From positions 1 to 44,330 of the forward strand of contig JABGQU010000007.1 in NCBI GenBank assembly GCA_018648605.1: a stretch of 44,330 bases of DNA, in the 5' to 3' direction. Position 1 is the first letter of the stretch; every line of letters begins with the position of its first letter. The notes under the pieces are model-generated. The model saw nothing but the letters and a program-made list of their open reading frames with translations. It did no database searches and was not told the origin of the DNA. A program made the translations under genes and the position numbers. Source of the DNA: Anaerolineae bacterium. Its GTDB lineage: Bacteria; Chloroflexota; Anaerolineae; Anaerolineales; Villigracilaceae. Positions 8,441 through 17,089 of the stretch are shown one piece after another.

Positions 8441-9013
8441 TTATTCCAATTTCATGTAGACCATATCAAGACCTAAATTCTCAAGTCCGATTTCTGCCCA
8501 GTGACGAATGAGCGCAGAATCTTCTTTGAGGGCTGCCATAAGGGCCGGGATCGCGCGCGTATCCGTAATATTAGCGAGGGCGCGGATCGTGCCTAAGCGG
8601 GCAGCGTCTTGAGCTTTATTTTTATCGAGAAAGCCCAGCAATGCGGGGACGGCATCCGTGCCAATAGCGGTAAGCGCATTCGTCACGAGGGTGCGGAGCA
8701 TACTATCTGGGTGGCGTAAAAAGCCGATTAACACGGGAGCAGATTTCGGGTGAGGGTGTGCCGCCAATCCCAATGCCGCAGATTGCTTGACCTCGACAGA
8801 TTCGTCATCCAATGCGGCGAGGAGCCAATCCACATCTACAACGTCCATCTGCGCAAGGGTGCTGACTGCCCACCAACGTTGATCTGGGTCTGGCGAGGTT
8901 GCCAACTTTCGCAAAGCAGGCATGGATTCTGCGCCCAGCTCGGCCAGTTTTTGCATGGCGGCCTGAGCGAGATTCTCATCGCCACTAATAAGATCGGCGA
9001 ATAATGCGTCCAA
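8441..9013 (-). CDS. HEAT-repeat protein
   Basis: About 190 aa made of consecutive HEAT-like helical pairs ('ALRKLATSPDPDQRWWAVSTL', 'DDESVEVKQSAALGLA', 'AVPALLGFLDKNKAQDAARL', 'DTRAIPALMAALKEDSALIR'). Such solenoids are usually protein-interaction scaffolds; no catalytic motif is seen. Start: the track gives ATG 9073, which overlaps the upstream gene by 55 nt and adds a low-quality N-terminus ('MDSHSCSRSPRPAART'). I prefer TTG 9013, five nt after the upstream stop, although it lacks a clear ribosome site and the ATG has a weak one (GGGGAT). Adjacent to the LCP gene and probably co-transcribed. Confidence 0.82.
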   Translation of the reverse strand: MDALFADLISGDENLAQAAMQKLAELGAESMPALRKLATSPDPDQRWWAVSTLAQMDVVDVDWLLAALDDESVEVKQSAALGLAAHPHPKSAPVLIGFLRHPDSMLRTLVTNALTAIGTDAVPALLGFLDKNKAQDAARLGTIRALANITDTRAIPALMAALKEDSALIRHWAEIGLENLGLDMVYMKLE

Positions 9014-9018
9014 GTGAC

Positions 9019-9240
9019 TTATTTGGGTTCGGGCGGCGGGACGGGGAGATCGGCTACAGCTGTGGCTGTCCATTTATCCCCTTCGTCGATCAGCATGACC
9101 GGGATATCATCTACGATCGGGTATTTTCGGTCGCAGTCCTGGCAAACGAGCCAGCTATCTTTTTCAACTGAGAGCAGCCCGTCTTTTTCACGAACACATG
9201 CGGGGCAGCGTAAAATTTCGAGTAAATCTTTACTTACCAT
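9019..9240 (-). CDS. Trm112/YcaR-like small zinc-ribbon protein
   Basis: 73 aa. 'LLEILRCPAC' and 'LVCQDCDRKYPIVDDIPVML' are typical of the Trm112p-like (UPF0434) family. Cys12, Cys15, Cys33 and Cys36 make a four-Cys zinc site. Eukaryotic and archaeal Trm112 activates methyltransferases; the role of bacterial homologues is poorly defined. GGAGA lies about 7 nt before the ATG. It sits between the VanW and HEAT-repeat genes in the same orientation. Confidence 0.87.
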   Translation of the reverse strand: MVSKDLLEILRCPACVREKDGLLSVEKDSWLVCQDCDRKYPIVDDIPVMLIDEGDKWTATAVADLPVPPPEPK

Positions 9241-9313
9241 TGTTGTCTCCTATATTCAGAGCGCAATTTTACCAGATTTTAGGCTTGGGACTTTACAACG
9301 TTTGCTATGCGAA

Positions 9314-11194
9314 TCACTGACATAAACCCGCCTTTTTTGCTTTCTTTTCGACGTCTTCAGTACCTGCGCCGTATTCGCAAACAGCTTGCCAGGGTTCGTA
9401 ATGGGTATTGAAAGCATCTTCAAAGAGAATGCTGCCATCACGAAAAACTGTGCGATTAACAGCGACATCTGCGCCTTCGGCATCCCAATCGACTTGTTCG
9501 ATCTCGTTCTTTTCGAGTTCGTCGTTAACCTGGAAGAGTGGCTCAGGAGCAGGGACAATATTTTGGGGTCCTGAAGTCTGCCAATCGACGCTACGACCAT
9601 CGGATGTGGAGTAGAATTTCCAGGTCAATCTTCGGGCTGATCCATCGGGATAAGTCTCCATCAACAGCCAGTTGGGGGTATTGTTCGTAAATTGAAAATC
9701 GACAAGTGGAATATAAACGGTTGCATCCAGCCCAACTAAACTGGCTTCACGTCCGCCGCTGGCGCTTTGCTCATAATAATAAACGCGATAGGCGTGTGAA
9801 TGTCGTTCCGCAATCGGCATACCGGAAAAGAAGGCTGTGCGGAAAAGCGTAGTACTAACCTGACAAACGCCGCCACCCACGCCTTTGATCGTGCGTCCGC
9901 CATAGATGATGAGAGCTTCAGCATAGCCATTTTCAAGACTAATATCACCGAGCACGCTCGCCATCGAGAAGGTCTCCCCCGGGGCGATCAAAACACCGTG
10001 AAATGCCAATGCGGCTGTCGTTATATTTTGAATACGCTCGGGACTGGAGCCATAGAAATAAGATGTTTCAGAGTGCACCAATTCGGTGATGCCCAACTCG
10101 GCAGCGGATGTGGTCTCGACAACAGTCGGGGTATCGGAAATGACCTGCACGGGGATATCGTGTGCGCCCGCCAAAATCTGATCGTGGATAAAGGCTTTAC
10201 TGGCTTCCATATCAACGATGCGCCCGATCAGTGAAGTTTGCAGCACTTCAAGTTGACGAGTATCGTCGTTGAAGATAAAACGCGCATTTTCGGCGGGACG
10301 GTCGACTTCGGCTGCGATACCGGTCAGGATCTCGTGCAAGACGCCCGCTTCGAGCGCGACCTCGAGGTTGCTTCCATTATCTGAGGTTCTTTTCTGTACC
10401 ACAAGCATATTCGCCACGGTCTCGACGTTGAATACCCAGGGACCGGGATCCTGAAATTCGTTGGCACCGGGCAAGCTCAGGCGCAAGGGCGCGCTCAAAA
10501 TTTGACGGGCAACTTCGGCTTGGGAGGAGACATCCAAAAGAGCGGGGGGAACTTCGTCTACAAAAATATGCACTTCCCCGTCACGGAAAGTTTCAAGTTG
10601 GTTACTGAGGGCGATCAGTGTTGAATCGACGTTGAGATAGCGTCCCATTTGCCCGGGTCGGGCGACAACTTCGATGCCTTGGATATGGAGATTGGCTTCG
10701 ATGGGCTGTTGATCTATTTCAAAGGCGAGACGCTGCAAATAGGCGTAGGCGACACTTTGGTCGAAGATGATCGCGGCATCGGCACTCGTGCCTGTGCGGC
10801 GGGCGTCTAATTGATCACCAAATGCGCCAAAAAGACCGCCGGAGCGTCCCAGCTTATACGCGGACTGCGCAGACGCAGAGGCATCGAAGACCATGCCCAA
10901 CTCGGCGGGCGAGGCTGCCCAGATACGTTCGCCATCGCGCAGCAAGATTTGTCCCGAATAAGGGAAGGCCAAACGCTGATTGAGCGTAACAGAGGCATCG
11001 GCCGGGCTCATGCCCGAGAGATCGACGCCCGCAACGGAGACGCCAGGAAAGATACGCCCGGCATAGACGAGTTGGTAACCCAGCGACCAGACGAGGATGG
11101 CCGCAAGGAAGATAATGAAACCACCAACCAGCGCAGCAAGAACTTGCATCGCGATATTAGCGTTATTCGAGGGGGTATATGACGTTGTGGTCAT
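9314..11194 (-). CDS. VanW-family protein with peptidoglycan-binding-like domains
   Basis: 626 aa. An N-terminal transmembrane helix (~16-40) precedes two divergent peptidoglycan-binding-4-type regions ('FPGVSVAGVDLSGMSPADA', and about residues 225-350). A VanW domain follows, with 'FYGSSPERIQNITTAA', 'LIAPGETFSM', 'GGGVCQVSTTLFRTAF', 'RHSHAYRVYYY' and 'GLDATVYIP'. VanW occurs as an accessory in some vancomycin-resistance clusters, but the family is widespread and its reaction is not established; no other van gene is here, so this is not evidence of resistance. A TATAAT lies 6 nt before the ATG and there is no Shine-Dalgarno, so translation may be leaderless. Confidence 0.92.
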   Translation of the reverse strand: MTTTSYTPSNNANIAMQVLAALVGGFIIFLAAILVWSLGYQLVYAGRIFPGVSVAGVDLSGMSPADASVTLNQRLAFPYSGQILLRDGERIWAASPAELGMVFDASASAQSAYKLGRSGGLFGAFGDQLDARRTGTSADAAIIFDQSVAYAYLQRLAFEIDQQPIEANLHIQGIEVVARPGQMGRYLNVDSTLIALSNQLETFRDGEVHIFVDEVPPALLDVSSQAEVARQILSAPLRLSLPGANEFQDPGPWVFNVETVANMLVVQKRTSDNGSNLEVALEAGVLHEILTGIAAEVDRPAENARFIFNDDTRQLEVLQTSLIGRIVDMEASKAFIHDQILAGAHDIPVQVISDTPTVVETTSAAELGITELVHSETSYFYGSSPERIQNITTAALAFHGVLIAPGETFSMASVLGDISLENGYAEALIIYGGRTIKGVGGGVCQVSTTLFRTAFFSGMPIAERHSHAYRVYYYEQSASGGREASLVGLDATVYIPLVDFQFTNNTPNWLLMETYPDGSARRLTWKFYSTSDGRSVDWQTSGPQNIVPAPEPLFQVNDELEKNEIEQVDWDAEGADVAVNRTVFRDGSILFEDAFNTHYEPWQAVCEYGAGTEDVEKKAKKAGLCQ

Positions 11195-11200
11195 GGGGCG

Positions 11201-11206
11201 ATTATA
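11201..11206 (-). promoter_or_regulatory. -10 box for a likely leaderless VanW-gene mRNA
   Basis: Minus-strand TATAAT, then 'cgcccc', then ATG. A start 6-7 nt downstream of the -10 falls on the ATG itself. No convincing -35 was found. Confidence 0.5.
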
Positions 11207-11210
11207 AAGG

Positions 11211-11312
11211 GGAAAGTGGAAAGAGGGAAATGGAAAAAAGAAGGAAAAGGTTCACTACAAAAACACGAAGACCACAGAGAAAAACTTTGTGAATTCTGTG
11301 GCTTTATGGTAA
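11211..11312. repeat. Heptamer array followed by an imperfect palindrome
   Basis: 11211-11245 is a degenerate 7-nt tandem array ('ggaaagt ggaaaga gggaaat'). It runs into an imperfect inverted repeat with 'ccacagag' and 'ttctgtgg' arms around 11272-11301. It fills the space between two minus-strand genes. Confidence 0.65.
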
Positions 11313-11315
11313 GTT

Positions 11316-11900
11316 TTAGAACCATACTCTTGGTAACAACATCGGCGTTCGTTTTTGATACGCCGCATACTCGTCCCCGAACTCACGACAGAGTTTACGC
11401 TCTTCAAAATATGCCCCGATGACGATATAGATCGTCGCGCCGACATAAACAACGAGCATATTCTGAGTCATCAGCGGCGTGAGCCAGATGAAAAGCAAGC
11501 CAAAAGTATATAGGGGATGACGTGTGTGCTTGTAAAGCCCCTTGATAACCAGCTTGCCAGTTTTGTCCCCATTTAGAGAGGCGATCTGCCGCAATCCCGC
11601 AAATTCCCAGACATCGGTTTGGAGCAAGCCAACGATCAAACCAACTGTCGAGAGGAGCTGCCCGAAAAGCATTAGATACATCCACGGTGCGGAGGTTTGA
11701 TAAAGTGTTAGGTCGGGCAAGACACGCATCAACCAGAGAACGGGCACGAAGCTAATTGCCGAGAAGATATTATAGAAAAGACGGTAAAAGCGCATCGTCC
11801 CCGCGCCGAGTATTTTCTCAAGAAAGGCTTTAAATTTGAGAGATGCCATTAGTGAGTGTATAAGTCCCCATAAAGCTACCGATAAAATTAACCAGATCAT
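11316..11900 (-). CDS. ICMT/PEMT-like integral membrane methyltransferase (NnrU-like)
   Basis: 194 aa with about five hydrophobic segments. The C-terminal motif 'GLYKHTRHPLY', then 'GAYFEERKLCREFGDEYAAY' is the SAM-binding signature shared by isoprenylcysteine carboxyl methyltransferase, phospholipid methyltransferase and NnrU/MddA-type enzymes. The substrate cannot be told from sequence; a lipid or a small thiol is plausible. AGAGGT lies about 5 nt before the ATG. It is flanked on both sides by palindromic repeats, so its cotranscription with the HerA-like gene is uncertain. Confidence 0.82.
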   Translation of the reverse strand: MIWLILSVALWGLIHSLMASLKFKAFLEKILGAGTMRFYRLFYNIFSAISFVPVLWLMRVLPDLTLYQTSAPWMYLMLFGQLLSTVGLIVGLLQTDVWEFAGLRQIASLNGDKTGKLVIKGLYKHTRHPLYTFGLLFIWLTPLMTQNMLVVYVGATIYIVIGAYFEERKLCREFGDEYAAYQKRTPMLLPRVWF

Positions 11901-11917
11901 GTTTTACCTCTAATAAA

Positions 11918-12006
11918 ATAACCGCCAAGGCGCGAAGAACGCCAAGATGTTTTATAAAGACGCCAAGTTCTTATATCTCTTTCTCTCTTGGCGTCTTGGC
12001 GGTTAA
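11918..12006. repeat. Intergenic palindromic repeat
   Basis: Arms 'ataaccgccaag' (11918-11929) and 'cttggcggttaa' (11995-12006), with inner copies of 'cgccaag' and 'cttggcg', form a long imperfect hairpin. One end touches the stop codon of the HerA-like gene. It has the form of a dispersed small repeat. Confidence 0.7.
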
Positions 12007-12008
12007 AA

Positions 12009-14546
12009 TTACCCAAACGCTGGCACTTCCACCGTCTCGCCACCCGTCTCAACCAAATAATAAGGCATCCATGCTACACCGAAATCATCTACAAAGATAT
12101 TCGTCTTCGTCGCAGCAATCGTCACCTCGCTGATATCGTTGACCACATCCCCCCAGCGATCACCGATCTCATCCAGTTTCGCCTTCAATTCGGTCTCAAG
12201 ATCGCGAATTTGGCGCTCGTAGTCGTCAATCGCTTCGATAGATTCTTCCACATCCGATTTAGCTTGCTGCGTCAGGCGTCGCTTTGTGAGTGAAGTCGTC
12301 ATTCGTCGGCGACGCTTGCTAAAAAGGCTCATCACATTCTCAGCGTGTGTGCCCATTTCTTCCATTTTGCGGTCTGAGAGCTCATCTTCATCCTGGCGCA
12401 ACTCGCGCTCTTCACGCTTCAAACGATTTTCAAGCGTATCCAGCTTGCGTTCAAATTTTGTACTGATCTTGTCGATCTCTGCATCACGTTTGTCACGGGC
12501 GGCATCTGCACAGGCACGCATAAATTCAGATTTCGAAACATCCGGGCCTGCGTAAACTTTCAAGGCCTCATTCGCACGGGCTCTCACCGTCATAGAGCGA
12601 TAGACCCAATCTTTGAAATCCCGTTTTAGGGCGTTCAGTGATTTCGATGCACTAAAAGGCGGCTCTAATGCCACAAAACGCGATTGCGGCGCAGGCATCC
12701 TGCCGAGCGCGTTCATTTGAATCTCACGCCCCGCTTCTTCCCAGCGGATCACGCCACGCGCGTTCACATTTGTCACCAATAGCGCCCGCGAAAGATCACT
12801 ATCCACGCCATATTTGGGCTTCAAAAAACGGACGGTTGCGGCAGCCAGCAAGGTTGGGCGGTATAGCATCCCGACTTGCTCAGCATCCGTGCCCATTGCG
12901 CGGTTCGCGGCATTAAACGCCTCAACGAGACTCAAATTGAAAGGTAAATAATGCTCGCTAAAACCGGATGGGACAACGGGTCTCGTTTCACTACTGCCAT
13001 CGTGCGGACGTTGTACGCGCTTCCGCTTAGGGCGGCGACGTTGCCCGTTAACGGGAACAGGTTGATAACTCGCGAGCGTTTCGCTCGTGGATTTTGGCTT
13101 GCTGACCGTTTCAGAATCATCTGCCGCCATCACGACATCTGCATCCCAATCCGCTCCCACAAGCTGATTCAACGCCGGGATTTGCGTGCGCGTCATCGGC
13201 CCCGCCAGATAATTCATCGCCCAGCGCGTGCGGAAAAGCGATGGCTGCTTCTCGTGGACATTATGTAAAATAAAAGCGCGTTTGCCGAGGCTCGAGATGA
13301 GCTTGTTATATGCCTGACGATTGAGACCACCTGCCGCGCTATCGAGTCCATCAAGCAAACGTTCCTTGTCTTGCTCAGTTTGGAGCTTGCCAATAAACCA
13401 GCTTCCGGCATTCGAGAGGGCTTTGTAATCGACATCGACAGGGTTCTGCGTAGCAAGCATCAGCCCGACGCCAAAAGCGCGCGCCTGCTTGAGCATCCGC
13501 AACAACGGCGGCTTGGACGGTGGGTTTTTCTGCGGCGGAAGATAACCGTAAATTTCATCCATGTATAGGAGTGCGCGCAATGATTTCGCGCCGCCTTGTG
13601 TACGCATCCAGGTTTCGACAGCCGAGAAAAGGAGCGTCACGAAGAACATGCGCTCGGTATCGCTGAGATGCGCGAGATAAAAAACGCTATGACGCGGGCG
13701 TCCATCAGGGGTGTATAACAGATCGGGGATATCAAGAGCTTGCCCTTCACGCCAAGTCTCGAAAGATGGCGCAGCAAGAATAGCATTAAGTTGCATTACG
13801 AGAGAAGTACGCGCCTTTGCCGGGAAGAAGGTATCAAGGGGCAAAGCGCCAAGTTTTTCGAAAGGCGGGTTTTGGGTTTGCAGAATCAGTTCGGTCAAGT
13901 CGAGGCTTTTGCCTTTGCTCCAGGCGTTCTCGAAAATATGTGAGAGCAAAATATGCTCACGTGAACGCAGTGGATCAATATCATTTTCACCGAGTAAACC
14001 CAACAAAGCCGTGACCGTGCTGGCAATTTTCTCGCGCAAAATTTCGCGATTCTCACGCCAATCAAGATCAGGGACAGCCAATGACGATAAAACACTGACG
14101 GGGATGCCCGCATCCGAGCCGGGGGTGTAAACGGCAAATTGAGCAGCATTTTTCAGCGCACGCAAACGGGATGAATCGATTCCCCATTTTTCAAGGCCGT
14201 CTTTCCATGTTTCTGCTGTTTTCATGGCAGCTTGCTCCACACTCACACCGCTGCGGCGTGCCGTTTCAGAATCGACCCAGGGTTCAAAGTCTTGCGGAGC
14301 AAGGTTAGGGAAATGAAGCAAGAGATTCGTTAGATCGCCTTTGGGGTCAATGATCAACGCGGGGATTCCCTGTAAGGCTGCCTCTTCAAGCAAGGTCACG
14401 CAAAGCCCTGTCTTTCCTGAGCCGGTCATACCTGTCACGATAGCGTGCGTGGTTAAGTCAGATGGATCGTAAAAAAGGGATTTCTTACCAGGCTCAGCCT
14501 GGGGATTTTCAAGATGACGACCAAGGTAAAATTGTTTATCAGACAT
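12009..14546 (-). CDS. HerA/VirB4-like P-loop ATPase with coiled coil (DUF87/DUF853-like)
   Basis: 845 aa. Walker A 'GMTGSGKT' (residues 39-46), 'LIIDPKGDL' just after it, Walker B 'LLYMDEIYGYLPP', and sensor-like 'LMLATQNPVDVDY'. These are hallmarks of HerA/FtsK-superfamily hexameric motors of the DUF87/DUF853 type. After a basic Pro/Arg linker ('GQRRRPKRKRVQRP') comes a second domain and a strongly charged coiled coil (about 690-800, 'LDTLENRLKREERELRQDE'). No partner nuclease such as NurA is adjacent. The role is unknown; DNA processing or translocation is an inference. GGAG lies 5 nt before the ATG. Confidence 0.85.
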   Translation of the reverse strand: MSDKQFYLGRHLENPQAEPGKKSLFYDPSDLTTHAIVTGMTGSGKTGLCVTLLEEAALQGIPALIIDPKGDLTNLLLHFPNLAPQDFEPWVDSETARRSGVSVEQAAMKTAETWKDGLEKWGIDSSRLRALKNAAQFAVYTPGSDAGIPVSVLSSLAVPDLDWRENREILREKIASTVTALLGLLGENDIDPLRSREHILLSHIFENAWSKGKSLDLTELILQTQNPPFEKLGALPLDTFFPAKARTSLVMQLNAILAAPSFETWREGQALDIPDLLYTPDGRPRHSVFYLAHLSDTERMFFVTLLFSAVETWMRTQGGAKSLRALLYMDEIYGYLPPQKNPPSKPPLLRMLKQARAFGVGLMLATQNPVDVDYKALSNAGSWFIGKLQTEQDKERLLDGLDSAAGGLNRQAYNKLISSLGKRAFILHNVHEKQPSLFRTRWAMNYLAGPMTRTQIPALNQLVGADWDADVVMAADDSETVSKPKSTSETLASYQPVPVNGQRRRPKRKRVQRPHDGSSETRPVVPSGFSEHYLPFNLSLVEAFNAANRAMGTDAEQVGMLYRPTLLAAATVRFLKPKYGVDSDLSRALLVTNVNARGVIRWEEAGREIQMNALGRMPAPQSRFVALEPPFSASKSLNALKRDFKDWVYRSMTVRARANEALKVYAGPDVSKSEFMRACADAARDKRDAEIDKISTKFERKLDTLENRLKREERELRQDEDELSDRKMEEMGTHAENVMSLFSKRRRRMTTSLTKRRLTQQAKSDVEESIEAIDDYERQIRDLETELKAKLDEIGDRWGDVVNDISEVTIAATKTNIFVDDFGVAWMPYYLVETGGETVEVPAFG

Positions 14547-14648
14547 AAAGGCTCCGAGAGTAAAAAGAGGGAAAGGGATGATATTTCTTAGAACAAATGC
14601 GCTAGGACATAATTTACCCCATTATGGTCAAATTCGCAACAATTTAAC

Positions 14649-14675
14649 AAAAAAAGAGCGGGAGCTGCCCGCTCT
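14649..14675 (-). terminator. Rho-independent terminator of the sigma/DUF5667 operon
   Basis: Perfect 8-bp stem 'agagcggg'/'cccgctct' with a 5-nt loop, followed on the minus strand by seven T. It lies 6 nt after the DUF5667 stop. Confidence 0.9.
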
Positions 14676-14680
14676 TCATT

Positions 14681-15697
14681 TTAGTCATCATCATCTTCTT
14701 CATCGCCTTCATCTGGCATCGGTGTGGGCGTGGCAGTGGGAGTGCCGTTACCGCTCTCTTCTTCATCACCATGATCGTCATCGTCCGGGACGGGCGTGGA
14801 AGTTTCATCACTGCTTTCTTCCTCTTCATCCCCATCATTGCTATCACCATCGCTGCTATCATCGCCATCTTCGGGCTCTGGAGAAGGAGTGGTATCTTCA
14901 TCATCATCGCTGCCTTCATCACCTTCATCAGGCGTTTCAGTCTCTTCTGGCTCCTCGGCAAGATTATCTTCCACGTTTGCTGTTGGTATTTCTTCGTGAT
15001 CTTCTGATGAATGCCCACTCAAGACGATTTCACTGGCCAAGACAGTACCATCGGATTGTGTTTGCCCGCTCACGATAACATCCGTGCCAATGCTGATTGC
15101 AACATCCACCTGCGCATCTGCGGAAAGGATCACAGGCACGCCCGCGACCTCCCATTTGCTTCCGTTTAAGCTCGTTACAACGCCTTCAAAACGAATTGCC
15201 GCCAATTGCCCCATTCCGAGCAATTCTCGTACTTCTTCACGGCGCTCTTCTTCAAACTCTACTTTCAGGCTTGCTGTCTTGTCTGCACCTGCAAACCAGA
15301 AACGAGTACTTTCCCAGCCAAGTTTGACGGGATATAAACTCTCCCCTGGTAAGGCGGATGCCGAAACACGTACAAGCCCAGATCCGCTCACGAAAAAGAC
15401 GAGCACCAAGCCCAGAGCAACGGAGGCAAGCCTAAAGTCGAAGAGCGGTGCGCGCGGCGCGGGTGCTGCATCTCGCATTTGGGCGACATGTTGCAGCAGA
15501 CGGGCACGTCCACGATGAGCAATGTCATCCGGCACAGCAATCGACCCCAACATTTTTGAATCTAACGCTGCCTGTAAGAGGGGGCGCAGTTCATCAGCAT
15601 ATTCGGGATATTCACCCAAAGCGCCTTCTATATCCGCGCCGTGCTCAAAAATATTTTCAAGCATGGTTTCGAGAATTTCGTATTTTTTATTCTTCAT
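14681..15697 (-). CDS. DUF5667/DUF5666 membrane protein with acidic tail, putative sigma-factor partner
   Basis: 338 aa from ATG 15697. The N-terminal soluble part ('LEYPEYADELRPLLQAAL'-like region) resembles cytoplasmic domains encoded next to ECF sigma factors. One transmembrane helix follows ('VALGLVLVFFVSGSGLV'), then a DUF5667 segment ('ALPGESLYPVKLGWE'), a DUF5666 beta-barrel-like domain ('FEGVVTSLNGSKWEV') and about 105 residues almost wholly Asp, Glu, Ser, Pro and Thr. It overlaps the sigma gene by 11 nt. By context it may be the membrane anti-sigma or sensor (inference). The track's TTG at 15712 is further inside the sigma gene. Confidence 0.82.
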   Translation of the reverse strand: MKNKKYEILETMLENIFEHGADIEGALGEYPEYADELRPLLQAALDSKMLGSIAVPDDIAHRGRARLLQHVAQMRDAAPAPRAPLFDFRLASVALGLVLVFFVSGSGLVRVSASALPGESLYPVKLGWESTRFWFAGADKTASLKVEFEEERREEVRELLGMGQLAAIRFEGVVTSLNGSKWEVAGVPVILSADAQVDVAISIGTDVIVSGQTQSDGTVLASEIVLSGHSSEDHEEIPTANVEDNLAEEPEETETPDEGDEGSDDDEDTTPSPEPEDGDDSSDGDSNDGDEEEESSDETSTPVPDDDDHGDEEESGNGTPTATPTPMPDEGDEEDDDD

Positions 15698-16307
15698 AAT
15701 GCCACATCCCAATATTTTTGCGGAGGGTAGCTAAGGCACGAAATTGAAGCGCTTTAATGGCATTGCTTTTTTTCTTCATTGCAACCGCTGTTTCTTCAAG
15801 AGAGTATCCTTGCCCAAAGCGCAATGCAAGTACGGTTTGCTGGTCGGGCGTAAGGTGTTGATATGCTTCACGTGTAAGTGCATTTTGATGATTGCGCTCA
15901 GCCTCGTCTATAGGCGTCGTAGATCGATCGACCAGATCTTCTGGAAGTTCTATTACCGGACGACGATAGTGCTTTCTCAGATGGTCGGCAATTATATGCG
16001 AGGCAGTAGAGAGCATCCAGGCTTTGATATTTTTCTTTGGGCCACGTTTCTTTTTGGTCGCTTCGAGCAGGCGAAGAAAAACATCACTGGCAATATCTTC
16101 AGCGAGGCTATCATCATTAAGCCGATAGCGCACAAAGCGATAGATATCGGGAAAATACCGATCATATACTGAACTGATGACCTGCGGATCGAGGTTCCGC
16201 AGGCCATCTAGCTCATTGCTGTGTCGTTCTGTTTCAGATAAAGCTGCCACTTTTTCCATATCCAATTGAAAGAGAGTTTGAGATTGGCACATTTTACTAT
16301 ATAACAT
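15687..16307 (-). CDS. ECF-type RNA polymerase sigma factor
   Basis: 206 aa. Region 2: 'VYDRYFPDIYRFVRYRLND' and 'AEDIASDVFLRLLEA', then 'IKAWMLSTASHIIADHLRKHYRR'. Region 4: 'LTPDQQTVLALRFGQGYSLEETAVAMKKKSNAIKAL', with the helix-turn-helix that reads the -35 element. Regions 1.1 and 3 are lacking, as in group 4 sigma factors. It overlaps the DUF5667 gene, and a DUF5666 gene lies 50 nt upstream, suggesting an envelope-linked regulon. The extra N-terminal ~28 residues could be trimmed to a later Met; the ATG at 16307 has a purine-rich upstream stretch (GAGAGAG). Confidence 0.93.
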   Translation of the reverse strand: MLYSKMCQSQTLFQLDMEKVAALSETERHSNELDGLRNLDPQVISSVYDRYFPDIYRFVRYRLNDDSLAEDIASDVFLRLLEATKKKRGPKKNIKAWMLSTASHIIADHLRKHYRRPVIELPEDLVDRSTTPIDEAERNHQNALTREAYQHLTPDQQTVLALRFGQGYSLEETAVAMKKKSNAIKALQFRALATLRKNIGMWHYEE

Positions 16308-16357
16308 CTCGATTTCTCTCTCTTTCTGACAGGACGGGAATTCTTTACGATGGCTTC

Positions 16358-16930
16358 TTAGACACCCGGATCTACAACTGTGCTGCCGCCATTCGTGTCG
16401 TTGCCACTCGTGTCTGTGACACTTGTGTCGTCGTCATCCATGTCGTCATCATCACCGTCATCTTCATCATCGTCGCCATCATCGTCGTCAGCATCATCAT
16501 CGTCATCATGGTCATCAGCGTGATCGTCGTCGCTGTCATCGTCGTCAGCATCATCATCGTCATCATGATCATCAGCGTGGTCGTCGTCGCTATCATCGTA
16601 CATATCATCATCGCCAGATGAAAGGCTGTCTTCCAGCTCAACATAGTCGGCGATAAGGGCGCCACTCTCATTCAGCGTAGCTTCCACTTCAACCATGTTG
16701 CCGATTTCCAAACCAAGGGCTTCGATCATGGCAATATCTACAGTAACCACCTGTCCATCAACTATAACCTGGTCGCCATCAATAGACTCGATAAGCCCTG
16801 TAAATTCGATCGATGGAATATAATCTTCTGATTTAACTTGCTCTACACTTGCGGCTACAGGGGTCACGCCGGCTACGAGCAGTCCGAGTACCGTTAGGGT
16901 TGTCAGTACCAATAAGGTTTGTTTCTTCAT
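16358..16930 (-). CDS. Secreted DUF5666 protein with Asp-rich repeat tail
   Basis: 190 aa. A cleavable signal peptide ('LLVLTTLTVLGLLVAGVTPVAA') precedes one DUF5666-like domain ('IEFTGLIESIDGDQVIVDG'). The C-terminal 80 residues are dominated by Asp, with a perfect 19-residue tandem duplication ('SDDDHADDHDDDDDADDDD' twice). The His and Asp pattern suggests binding of Ca2+ or another divalent cation (inference). GGAGG lies 9 nt before the ATG. It is upstream of, and co-directional with, the sigma and DUF5667 genes, and shares the DUF5666 domain and an acidic tail with the latter. Confidence 0.83.
   Translation of the reverse strand: MKKQTLLVLTTLTVLGLLVAGVTPVAASVEQVKSEDYIPSIEFTGLIESIDGDQVIVDGQVVTVDIAMIEALGLEIGNMVEVEATLNESGALIADYVELEDSLSSGDDDMYDDSDDDHADDHDDDDDADDDDSDDDHADDHDDDDDADDDDGDDDEDDGDDDDMDDDDTSVTDTSGNDTNGGSTVVDPGV
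16484..16597. repeat. Two 57-bp direct repeats inside the Asp-rich tail
   Basis: 16484-16540 and 16541-16597 are tandem copies of one 57-bp unit differing only at a few third positions, encoding identical 19-residue units. A recent slippage or unequal-exchange product. Confidence 0.9.
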
Positions 16931-17013
16931 TTGGTTTTATCCTCCAAGATAAATAATAGGTGTGTGTTATCTATACAGTCGTCAAAGGAGCAAAAAGGTT
17001 ACGGGGAATAAAA

Positions 17014-17041
17014 ATTGGATAGCAGCAACCTGCTATCCAAT
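17014..17041 (-). terminator. Rho-independent terminator of the PLD/protease operon
   Basis: Perfect 12-bp stem 'attggatagcag'/'ctgctatccaat' with a 4-nt loop, followed on the minus strand by a T-rich run. It lies about 48 nt after the protease stop. Confidence 0.92.
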
Positions 17042-17089
17042 TTCAAAGTCAAAAGAAACTGTTTTTTTCTCCCAGCCTCTTGTGGAATA

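Noticed and set aside
9314-11194. Vancomycin-resistance gene
   Set aside because: VanW domains are widespread outside van clusters, and no vanHAX, vanRS or vanY gene is nearby.
14578-15078. 166-aa plus-strand His/Leu-rich ORF
   Set aside because: Antisense to the Asp/Glu-rich tail of the DUF5667 protein; composition follows from the repeat bias.
16484-16597. Possible CRISPR-like direct repeats
   Set aside because: Just two adjoining 57-bp units inside a coding sequence, no spacers and no cas genes.
16423-16656. 77-aa His/Arg-rich plus-strand ORF
   Set aside because: Antisense of the Asp-codon repeats of the DUF5666 gene.
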